A program made the position numbers and the translations under genes. From the NCBI GenBank assembly GCA_033819885.1, contig JAQYUZ010000004.1:496001-560000 (forward strand): DNA of 64,000 nt, in the 5' to 3' direction. The DNA is from Microbotryomycetes sp. JL201 (taxonomy: Eukaryota > Basidiomycota > Microbotryomycetes). Shown one piece after another: positions 13,748 to 23,259 of the stretch. Position 1 is the stretch's first letter. The number at the start of each line of letters is the position of its first letter. Below the pieces are notes generated by a model. That model saw only the letters and a program-made list of their open reading frames with translations. It did not search any database and was not told where the DNA came from.

Positions 13748-15975
13748 ATGTCTGCTGCAGCTCAAGGTGCAAATGCACCTGCTGCGTCGGCCGGCGTCCC
13801 CCGAGCGCCTGAACAACAGAGGCGGAACGATGGCGGATTCCTGTCGAGCCCACTAGCCAAGAGTCTGATGCAAGCGTTCGCGGTATGGCTTATCGTGAAC
13901 AACCTGTGTGCGTCTCACGATGGCGACATCGCACTGCTCAGAAGGTCTGGCAAAGAGCCTTCGCTAAGCTTGCCTCGCCAGCATCGTTTCTGCAGAATCG
14001 GAAAGCGCAACCGCAAACACCTGCAACCAACAATAGAACGGTATCAGCCATTGGCAATGCGACAGCATCAGGCGGGGCTATTCGTCCGCCGCAGTTGACG
14101 CTCGAGCCTCTCTGGGCAGAAGGCGCAGTCCTGGTACGCATCCGATTTTACAGAGCCCTTCTGTAGAGCCGAATCTGAAGGTCCGCATTAAAGGACGTTC
14201 TGGTCAAGCTGTCAACAGCGACCGATGGTCGAGTCGACTTTCAAGACGATAGTCTCCCGTCAGTCCGTTGGGACGGCGTCGAATACAAGAACAGCAAGTG
14301 GTCAAAGCAGTGGGACACTCTCGTAAATGTGCCTACATCTGTTCAGAAGAACGGCTCGCTCTGGGCAGACATTTTCATCGTGCCAACGGGAACGTCACCG
14401 GACACGTCGTCGCCACTGTACGAGCCCGAGCATCTGCACATTCGGAAGCGTGCGTATCGGCCACAAAGACTAAGCATGCGTCGCTGAATCATTATTGTAC
14501 AGTGCTGACAAGGTATCACGCTTACCGCAAGCCGAGGGTAACCAAGAACCTACTATCAAAAGGCAAAGAGACGCCCGAAGAGCTTGCCGCCGAAGCTGCC
14601 GAGATCGAGAGGGAGAAGAATGAGCCAAGGCAGATCGTCAGCTACTGGCACCCCAACGTGACTCTTGAACTCGTTTGTGGTTCAGGCAACCTCATGTATT
14701 CGGGATTGCCGCCCGTGTTGCAGCGACACGTTCATCGTGCCAAGGGCAATGAGACGAACGACAAGGGCAACGGGTATTTCTACCCGATCACCTATGCAAA
14801 GTGCGCCAGGAGAAAGGGACTAAATTCGAACAAAACGCTAACCTAGGCTTGGCAGCGACTTTTGGCTGCTGCGAGAACAGATGACGCCAGTCAACACGAC
14901 TACCCCGCGCCTGCCTTTGCGCATCACTCTCGGTCCTACGTCACATTGGAAGTGGCAAATCATGGCATCGCTCGACGAATCGTTCTCTCAGGCGGCAGAC
15001 AGCGGCGGCTCCAGTGGCGAGATGGACGAAGTCAAACGCATGCTGACCGAAACCAGTCCATGGCTGCTCATCACTACGACGATCGTCACAATACATCACA
15101 TGGTATTCGAGATTCTCGCTTTCACCAGCGACGTCTCGCACTGGCGCAAGAAGAAGGACAACTTGGTCGGAGTCAGCGTGCGCACCATTGTCACCAATGT
15201 CGTGGTGCAACTCATCATCCTGCTTTACTTGCTCGACAACAACGAAAACACGTCTTGGATGATCCTGTTCTCTTCAGGAACGGGTGTGTTGATTGAAGCG
15301 TGGAAAATCCCAAAGACCGTCGACATCAAGCTCGTGCCCAAGTCTGGCATCATCCCGTACCGCCTCGAAGTCCATGACAAACACAAGTTGACAGAAGAGG
15401 AGCTCAAAACGCAAGAGGCCGACAAGCTCGCGTTCAAGATCGTCGGCTATGCAACGGTGCCACTGCTTGGAGGCTACACGATCTACAGCCTGTACTACAA
15501 CGAGCACAGGTCATGGTACAGCTTCGTCATTACGACATTGACCATGTTTGTGCAAGCATTCGGTTTCGTGCAGATGCTGCCGCAGATCGTCATCAAGTGA
15601 GTTTGTAAGCCGAACACCACGGGGACACAGGCTGACTCGCTTGTGCATAGCTACAAACTCAAGTCTGTCGCACACATGCCCATGAAAGCTCTAACGTACA
15701 AATTTCTGACGACGATCGTGGACGACTTTTTCTCATTCATCATCAAAATGCCTTGGCTGCACCGGCTCGCTTGCTTCCGAGACGATGTCGTCTTTGTCAT
15801 TTTGCTTTACCAAATGTGGATCTACAAAACAGATTACTCTCGCGCAAACGAGTATGGTCAAAAGTTGACGGACGAGGCTGCCGAGGCGCTGTTGCAGAAC
15901 AAGGAAGACAAAGAAAAGGAAAAGGTGGCCGTCGATGCGAAAGGTAAAAAACTCGAATCTCGCAAAGACCGTTGA
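13748..15975 (+). CDS. CLPTM1-family multi-pass membrane protein
   Basis: Family of cleft lip and palate transmembrane protein 1, an ER/Golgi protein linked in animals to receptor trafficking and lipid scrambling. The start MSAAAQGANAPAASAG is followed by a first span, FLSSPLAKSLMQAFAVW. Conserved luminal parts are LTLEPLWAEGA, VEYKNSKWSKQWDTLV, LWADIFIVPTG, EPRQIVSYWHPNVTLELV and NGYFYPITYA. The membrane half contains SPWLLITTTIVTIHHMVFEI and SVRTIVTNVVVQLIILLYLL. Then come VGYATVPLLGGYTIYSLYY and KALTYKFLTTIVDDFFSFII, and the diagnostic FRDDVVFVILLYQMWIY. The lysine/glutamate-rich tail ends ESRKDR with TGA at 15973-15975. The stop lies only 31 bp from the stop of the convergent HSDL2-like gene. 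Confidence 0.9.
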
Positions 15976-16006
15976 TGGTTTGTCATGCAATGTATGCTCC
16001 CAGCTT

Positions 16007-17184
16007 TCATCGTTTCTTGGTTGTCGGATCCTCCTGCCTGAGTTTGGCGATCTCGTCCCTGACCCATTGAGCGATGAACAGATCTTCGTGCAACTCTTCG
16101 GCCGGCACATTGGCGTACTTGTCGAGCTGCTCCGAATTGTGACTGCGATCCCAATGGCGAGCTTAGCCTCGTCGGAGAGGAGTTTGGCGCTCGCTCACTC
16201 ACCCTAGTTCCCGTCTCATGAAGATTTCGTCGATTTCGAAATTGCCGCTGCAGCGATCAGTGGGTCAGCAACGTACAGAATTGAGGTTTTGGTCAGCTCG
16301 CAGCTCACTTATATGATGCCGCCGGCTTGTTGAGCATGCCAAAGGCTGCGTCACCTATGAATGACGGGTCACGAGCGTACTGCCGCCCTTCCTCTGACAG
16401 AATCAATCGAATCGCTTCGGTTGAGATGTACGTCAATGGCCAAAGAGCTGTCTCGTTGCATGTCGTCAGCATCTTGGGGGCGTCGCTTGATCAATGGAAA
16501 GGCACCAACCATTCACACCAACTTTGCCCTTGAGCTCGCCAGCAAGTCCGAGCGAGACGATCGACATGCCGAGCTTTGCCACTGCGTAGGCTGTCGCTGC
16601 GCCCAAGTGCTCTGGTGTCATCAAGTCGCGCAGTGGCGGTGACAGAGTCAAGATATGCGGATTCCGACCCTTGTCCGCAGATCGGAGAAGATGCGGTACA
16701 GCCGCCTTGGAGACCAAAAACGTGCCTCTCGAATTGATGGCGTTCATGAGATCATAAGTTTTGACCGATGTCTTTTGCGAGTCCGTCAGTGAGATGGCGG
16801 ATGCGTTGTTGATGACAATGTCGATTCCCCCAAACTTTGATGCAGTCTGTTCGATGGCTTGCTCAACCTGAGCAGAATCTCTGATGTCGACTACCAGCGG
16901 CAGGGCTTTACCACCCGCTCGCTCGACCTGTTCTGCTGCCGTGTGGATTGTTCCAGGCAGCTTTGGGTGTGGTTTGTCACTGTGCAAGTGCGAATGGTTA
17001 TGTTTAAAATGCGATGGTGAGCTGAAGCTACTGTCGTCTGGCGGGGCCCCGCTCGGCGCTGCACTCACGTCTTTGCCGCGATCGTCACGTTTGCGCCGGC
17101 ACTGGCGAGCTTTGTAGCAATTGCTAGACCGATCCCTCGGGATCCACCAGACACAAACACGGTCGGCGCGCGTGCGAGCGACAT
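16007..17184 (-). CDS. HSDL2-like short-chain dehydrogenase
   Basis: The start MSLARAPTVFVSGGSRGIGL shows the Rossmann TGxxxGIG-type motif and continues AIATKLASAGANVTIAAKT. Further family elements are ALPLVVDIRDSAQVEQAIEQ and FGGIDIVINNASAISLTD. HILTLSPPLRDL and the catalytic AYAVAKLGMSIVSLGLAGEL follow. The late segment AIRLILSEEGRQYARDPSFI and FGMLNKPAASY then NFEIDEIFMRRELG matches hydroxysteroid dehydrogenase-like protein 2. The animal SCP2 sterol-carrier domain is missing: the protein ends shortly after, with DEIAKLRQEDPTTKKR. A His-rich insertion (SHFKHNHSHLHSDKPHPKL) follows the first exon, unless part of it is intron. The stop is TGA at 16007-16009. Substrate unknown; the family is often peroxisomal or mitochondrial. 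Confidence 0.85.
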
Positions 17185-17680
17185 TGCCGGCGTCTACAAT
17201 CGCCGGTACTAGTCAAGCAGGTGTTCTGCCGACACACCCTCACTGCAGAAATGCTGAACGCGCCGCTGTCGGGACTATATAGGCAGCCCGAGATCGAGGA
17301 AGAGGCAGGGACCAACTGTTTGATTCGCTAGCGTCGAATCACGTGCCGCTGCCCAAAGGCAGCACGACAAATCTCGATTCAAGCTGGCTTTCAGCAAACT
17401 TTGACTGAAAAAAAAGTATTCTTTTGACCTCTGCATCAAGCGCGCATTGATAACGAACGGTTCGTAATAAAGCACAATTTTGCGCTCTCGCGACGAAGGC
17501 CCTCAGGAGGTCGTCGACCTGGTGTGCACAGCTTTTCGAGAAGCTGTGCTTTCATGTGCTTGGCTCGGCCTGCCGAACAGATAGCGGTGCGACGAGCGTG
17601 CACGAGGTTGACTCCTCGCGGAGTTGGGACCGTATCTTCATTGTGCAGGCAAACCTTCTCGTCTCGTTCCGATCACCCAC
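17185..17680. other. Divergent promoter region between HSDL2-like gene and gene A
   Basis: Nearly 500 bp between two divergent starts. It contains an A-rich run (about 17409-17417) and a short inverted stretch around 17530-17545 (CTTTTCGAGAAGCTGTG). I could not support a gene here. Confidence 0.45.
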
Positions 17681-19199
17681 ATGGCGCCGCGTTCTCGGTC
17701 GAGCTCGAGAAGGAGAGGTGACGCGAAGCCTCAGGACAGCCGGAATCTGTCGGTCCCCGGACACTACGACCGGACGGTTCGTGATTGAGGTTTCGACCAA
17801 AACCCGGCTGTGTGCTGACAGTCTTCCTGCCTCAGCAGTCCGCTTTGATATCGAGATCTTTATCTCAAGAAGATCTATCAGTGGCTGCGAATGAAAACCA
17901 CTCCGAGATTTGGTTGCCCCTCACCAAGCTTAAGGAGCAGGATGAACGCAATCGTCAGGCTTCGAATCATAGGGCAGTCCTCGCGTACGAGGCGGTTCTC
18001 ACTGCTCAATTTCGCGCTCGAGAGCTGAATAATCAACAGAGAATTTCTAGTGCGTCATATCGGAGGCGGAATTTCAAGTCGAGGCGAAGGCACTGATGCC
18101 CACCCCCTTCCACAGAGCAAGAATATAAGGAGGCGCTCGACCTTCTTGTAAGGCTCTCTCATGAGCTCGCAGACATGATCCGATTGGCTGTGCAACGGAG
18201 CTTTCAAGAAGGATCTGGGCAAAAGTTGACTAAGTTCTGGCGAGACGTCGCACGCCACGATACTAGTGTGAGTCTTTCGGAATATTCACAGAACCCAGGA
18301 CCACGAATATAAGCCAACCTTCCCCTATGTTTCCAGGCGGTCCGGCTCCTGCACCAGGACTCGAATCTCGCCTTGCCTGCCGAGCGAGTTAGAGATCTGC
18401 AAGACATCTGGCTGCCGTTGATCCTACACGACGAGATGCCAGGCATCGATAGACTTGCTCAAAATATTCAGCACTGCGCGGAAGCCTTGCACAACGGTAA
18501 ATCCGTGAATTGGGAAAAAATGTCACATTGCTGACGATCACCCTCCAGACGCCTTTGATTTTTCAACTCGCAACACGCTTATTTCTAAGCTTCAGAAAGA
18601 GCGTGATCTCTGGGCCAATGGTATCAGGGAGTTTTGTCCGCGAGAAGAGTCATTCTGGCAGCGGCTGTCGAACGACGAGCCCGAGGCGAGTGCAGTCTCT
18701 GGAACTTGACCTGCACCAGCTCACAACTTCGTGACAGGCTGTGGCAATGTTTCGAGCTGCAGTGCTTGGAGCTCAGAATGCACACAACAATCAGCGAGCC
18801 TCGAGACTGTTCCAGGCGCCTCCACCGCTTCCCAAAGATGATGGATATGTGCCGAGAGCACGTGTGAGTCCCGGTTGGCGAACATGCAGTGATTGAATGC
18901 AATGGCTTAGCTTATTCCTTCCTTTGCCCAGTCCCCGGGGATGGCCATCAATCCCGGAGCCCTACTTCATCAGTCGCAGCACCCACCGCGCATGTCCTCG
19001 TTCAATACAGACGTCTCCCTTCCGCTTCGTGGGCGGCTCGTACACCGAGAAATTGAAAACGCTCACAAATCGCGTCGCAACTCATCAGTAAGTCATAGCA
19101 AGCAGGTATCAGGAGCTTCTTGTTTTGATTAACACATCACTCGACCAGTCTGATCACGATCAATACCGAGATGTACACGAAAGAAACCTGTTCGGCTAG
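17681..19199 (+). CDS. Gene A: twin W-x-P-L/F-W module protein, unknown
   Basis: I do not recognise this protein. Eight exons can be joined with intact frame: 17681-17776, 17839-18049, 18116-18267, 18337-18496, 18549-18685, 18738-18863, 18932-19087 and 19149-19199, giving 362 residues. The N-terminus is basic and serine-rich (MAPRSRSSSRRRGDAKPQ). Two modules follow. Module 1 opens EIWLPLTKLKEQ and closes KLTKFWRDVARHDTSAVRLL. Module 2 opens DIWLPLILHDEMPGID and closes EESFWQRLSNDEPEAVAMF. Both are predicted helical with no signal peptide or membrane span. A proline-rich tail leads to the terminal exon SDHDQYRDVHERNLFG. The intron after exon 5 appears to use a GC donor (GCGAGT). Same strand and same architecture as genes B and C, so a tandem duplicate. 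Confidence 0.75.
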
Positions 19200-19438
19200 T
19201 GTCTGGCCTGTTGACAGTCCCCGCTCTTCCTGTGTATTCTATCTAGAGATTTTGTCCGAAGCCATAAACTCTTATTTTATCTCAAATGATGACTGATGGC
19301 CGAGTGAGCAGGATCGCAGCTGGTACGCAGTAAGATTTTCGTGCGGTGCAGCTCTAAACTCCTCGAAATTGATCCCGCGGAGTTTGGCATACCTCGCCAG
19401 AAGCAGGCTCAGCACTTTGGCTTGAGCCATTCAAAGCC

Positions 19439-21217
19439 ATGTCGACTCTCCACACGAGCGGTCGCAGGAAATCGCATCACTACCACCATGTGAACCCGCT
19501 TAGCTCCCATCCTACTTTTCGGGTAGGGTTTCTCTCCCTCCGTATCGCAGAGGCAGTCGAGCAACAGCACGAAACGAACAGGGGCAGGAGTCGTGAGGGC
19601 GAAAAGCCGTCACATGGCCTCATCACTGGGCATCATCACCTTGTATCAGAGCGAAATCATAGCGCAGGCGAGGCTTTCCACAAGAGCGACAAAGTAGAGT
19701 CCAGCTGAGTGGAACTGTTGAGTTGTCTTGAAACTGAGCACGTAACCACACAGGGCATTTCGCGATTGAATCAACTCAGGAAGGACGAACAAGAGGTTTG
19801 GCGTCCGCTCGAGCGGTGGCGCATGCCCATGGTTGAGGAATACGTCACCTTGTGCATGGTCTTGTCGATAGCAGAGAACGAGCTCCATGCGCACATACTT
19901 GACGGTAAGACTGACCGCGCCATCAATAATCAGCATAAAGCTGATGTACTTCCGCAGACAACAAGTGGCGTGTGCTATGTAGGGCAGCACTTGCGTACGC
20001 CATCGAGTACGCACAAGACATTCGTGATCGTGTCCAATTGCCCGAGGGGATCAAGTGGGACGCTTACTGGCTCCTTGTCCAGAATGGAGATGAGAAGGCA
20101 AGTTCAGGTGCACAGAATGGCCCATCCTGCGGCCGGAACGTTCCCAACTGATATTGAGATTTTATGTGGGAAATAGTGCAGGCTATCGCTTCTCGATGCC
20201 GCTAACAGAGCTCCTAAGCCGCAGACATTTGGTCCTCACTGGACCGATGACTACGAAACCGTTTGGGGGCCTCTTGCGAGCCGCAACGCTGTGCCGTCGC
20301 AGCTCATTGATACGTTGGACCAGTTTGCACTCGCCGAAACCACGACCATGGATGGCAAGTCGAGCTGCCCTTCGTCAGAAGTGGACTGTGCCAACTGTTG
20401 ACCTCTTCCAAACAGCTACTGTGCAGCGCAGAAGGACATTCGAGCTACAAGACGCGCTTCATGATCTTGCGGAAAAGATTATCTCCCATGTAGACATGGC
20501 ATTCAAGACTCGACCCGTATTCTGGAAGGCCGTCAGAGGAAATAAAGCCCAAGTTAGTGGTGAGCACGAACGGCGCGCTGTCTTCTTGCTGACAGCGATT
20601 CATCAGGCTGTCAATGAGATTGTTCGAGCCTCGATCAAAGCGTGCGGTCACCCGCCGCAGTCGCCCCGGTTCGTCAAAGAGGATCAGGCTGTCGACTTGA
20701 GTCGAGTTTCGCCAAGGAGCAAGCCTGATAAGGAAAACAGGTCCAGCGCATCGCTCCATCAATTGCATCACGATGACGGAAAGTTCTCGGGCAATTACAG
20801 CGACCACGAGATCGCTCAGGCGCGGGAACGACAAACTTCGAGCGCGCCAACCTCGCCGTCTGTGTTGGACGACGACTTTGGTATGCATTTTACGCAACCC
20901 CGCGGAAGCGTGCGACTGGACCCGCGCCAGTCAATAGTAGACCGTCTTACTCCTGCGAGCCTCCCTCACCTCACACAAAATGCCACTGCTCGGGGTTTCT
21001 CTACTAGACTCGGCGACGCCACTCGGTCCCACAAGCCCGACAGACCGACATTCACACAGATTAACTGGTCCTCTAGCGCGCGAAGAGCTCACGACATGAC
21101 TGCGGTGAGTTTATCAATGAACTGACACTGTTCTCAGAATTCTGACTTCCCGCTTCGTATTTGTAGCCTGACTCCTCAGCTTACAAAGACTCGCACGAAG
21201 CAGACTTGTTTGAATAG
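19439..21217 (+). CDS. Gene B: twin W-x-P-L/F-W module protein, unknown
   Basis: Second of three tandem relatives, function unknown. Frame-consistent exons are 19439-19522, 19754-19904, 19958-20097, 20177-20354, 20416-20552, 20607-21104 and 21167-21217, about 412 residues. The first exon, with a histidine-rich SGRRKSHHYHHVNPL, is the least certain because its intron would be 231 nt, long for this window. Module 1 opens EVWRPLERWRMPMVEEY and closes WDAYWLLVQNGDEK. Module 2 opens DYETVWGPLASRNAVPSQ and closes FKTRPVFWKAVRGNKAQAVN. Two introns have GC donors, GCAAGT at 20098 and at 20355. A 166-codon exon encodes a long polar, serine-rich tail. The terminal exon reads PDSSAYKDSHEADLFE, resembling the end of gene A. 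Confidence 0.72.
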
Positions 21218-21433
21218 CTTCCTTGTAAATTGATCTCATCACATTTGTCATGCCTGTATATCGCCCTGGGGTTTGTGCTTTGAGATAGACAATCTTTGAT
21301 GCAATACCGACCTGTCTTCTGGAGGGCAAGCTCAGCTGCAGGCTACATATTATGGAAGCCGGACCTGCACTGCGTCCGCCCCATTTGGTGCGAAAGTGGC
21401 TGCGCAGAAGAGTCCGAGGATCCGAGGACTTGG

Positions 21434-21481
21434 AAGAAGGCCACTGCCCCAATATAAGAAGGCCAGGGCGGTGGCCTTCTT
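21434..21481. repeat. Direct plus inverted 10-bp repeat upstream of gene C
   Basis: AAGAAGGCCA occurs at 21434-21443 and again at 21456-21465. Its perfect reverse complement TGGCCTTCTT lies at 21472-21481, leaving a 6-nt loop. A TATA-like AATATAAG (21451-21458) overlaps the second copy. The stem lies 31 bp before the ATG of gene C, so it could act as a DNA element or as a 5'-UTR hairpin. Confidence 0.75.
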
Positions 21482-21512
21482 TCTCTTTCCTTCTGTTTCA
21501 GACCGCATCAAT

Positions 21513-22887
21513 ATGCCACAAATCAGGTAGAAAACAGTTGATCAAGAGACTCTGGCTAAGCTCGATCCGCATGGATCTGCCACGAGCTTACAAGTATGAA
21601 TCCCGAACTATTGACTCCTGACTCGTAGCGGCGAAAGGCCAGTGCTGACTTTTGTTGAGCAGAATAACGGCTTGACGTATTTCAAGACTCCGAGCATCAT
21701 CACCGAAGATTTCAGAGTCTTGTGGCAACCGCTGAAACTCGCGATGGGTCACAAGCCTGTGCACGAGTGGGACATGTTTGTAACGCTGAGCGCCCGTCTC
21801 GACTTGGGGCGACAGCTCGGGTTATGGCAGGGTCAAGGTGAGTGATTCGTGTCAGCAGGAATGCATTTCTGACCACGCTGCCGTAGAATTAGGCTGGGAT
21901 CGAGCTTGCGACAACCTATGCGATTTCCTGCACGATCTCGCGAATTCGATCCGTCTTGAGCTTGACGCTCGCCTGAAAGCGATCAATCGTCCTGTAGCGG
22001 CATTCATGGAGTCGATAAACATTGCAAAATCCGAAAGGCGGACCATCCTCGGCGCCGTCGTTACGCGCGACCTTGCTAGCCTCCGCGAGGCGTACGTGAG
22101 AGTTGCCGGTTGGTGGAAAATGGACTTTTACCAGGTCATCCAGCATCTTGAAGGCAAAGGTGTCTTGCCAAAAGCGATCGTCAATCAAATCAAAATCTGC
22201 CGTACGGCGGACATCATGAAATCTTCTGACGGGCCAATGCCGAATGACGTAAATTACGACATATTAAATCTTCAACGCTCGTACAGTGCTAGCTACAAGA
22301 TCCACATGTTTGCGCAGGAGGTGGTGGCAGCCCTGACCAGAGCAAAGGGTTTTGATGATGAAAACTTCTGGAGTGGGCTCCGTGCGCGGCGATCCCAGGT
22401 GAGCTGAGAGAAGCGTAGATGCAGAACCACTTTGCTGACATCCCCTTTCAAGGCCATTGAGGCGCTGGTGCAGGCGGCGAAGACAGTCGCAGCTTCAACT
22501 GAGCACGACTTGGTGCATCGTGTCCGGACTCGAGCGGCTGGCGCGCGTCCTCCTGTTGTCTTTGCGCCTTCGGCGTCGAATGCAGCACAAGCTGTGGCCA
22601 AGTCACACCTCCGTAACAGCGAAGGTCCATTATCGACAGTGCATTCGGCTCCGAATCTGAGGATAAGCTTCTCGAACGGTTTCGTGTTGCCTCCTCTCGA
22701 GCTGCCGACGTCTCCAACCCGCAGCTCAACCTGGCCTGAGCAACAGAGCCAAACTCGTAATCCACGACGACACGGCATGAATGTCGGGCAGATGCTGGGC
22801 TGCGGACCGTGACCACGTTCACGCCGCCTCGTGAAGTTTGTCAAGCGTATGATCCGAGGCAGCGAGCTCGGCTCCGCTTTTACCTGA
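21513..22887 (+). CDS. Gene C: twin W-x-P-L/F-W module protein, unknown
   Basis: Third tandem relative, function unknown. Exons 21513-21526, 21629-21837, 21887-22398, 22453-22782 and 22837-22887 give about 371 residues. Module 1 opens FRVLWQPLKLAMGHKPVHEW and runs through CDFLHDLANSIRLELDARLK. Module 2 begins at AGWWKMDFYQVIQHLEGKG and closes FDDENFWSGLRARRSQAIEA. The large 512-nt exon fuses the second half of module 1 with module 2, so two introns present in A and B are absent. If the last intron is not removed, the frame stops at 22812 instead. I prefer the spliced form because its terminal exon (FVKRMIRGSELGSAFT) is exactly 51 nt, as in A and B, although its sequence is only weakly similar. 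Confidence 0.7.
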
Positions 22888-23259
22888 AATTTGCTTTGAT
22901 TTCTGTAGCAGACGCTGTTACTACTTCTGTACTCAGTTCTCTCTATATTCTCCTGAACCCAATCCATATTGTCCTGCAGGCGCTTTGGCTGCGGAATGTC
23001 TCGCTCTCTCTCGTTCAACGTAACTCGGACTCACGCGCGACGCTCTCGAGGGCGAGAAACAGGCCGGGCAGGTCTTCCGGAGCTCATATCTCAGTGAAAC
23101 AAGGTCCGACCGGCCTCGGGTGGCCTGTACGAGGATGGAGCTGCCGAGGTCAGGGAGGCGCGCCTCAGCGTCCGGCGGCGAGGCTCTGCGTGCGTACACT
23201 GCATGCGCGTGCGCGCGTTCAACTGACAAGTGTCGTCTGACCTTTCAGCATCACCGCGC
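22888..23259. other. Spacer before the first GT90 gene
   Basis: Holds the 3' flank of gene C and the promoter of the GT90 gene. A short spliced 5' leader is possible, since TGACCTTTCAG at about 23238-23248 looks like a branch site plus acceptor just upstream of the ATG. No independent gene is supported. Confidence 0.4.

Noticed and set aside
20170-20180. Gene B broken by a stop after module 1
   Set aside because: Using the acceptor AAATAG at 20176 instead of the next CAG keeps the frame open through module 2 with the expected phase.
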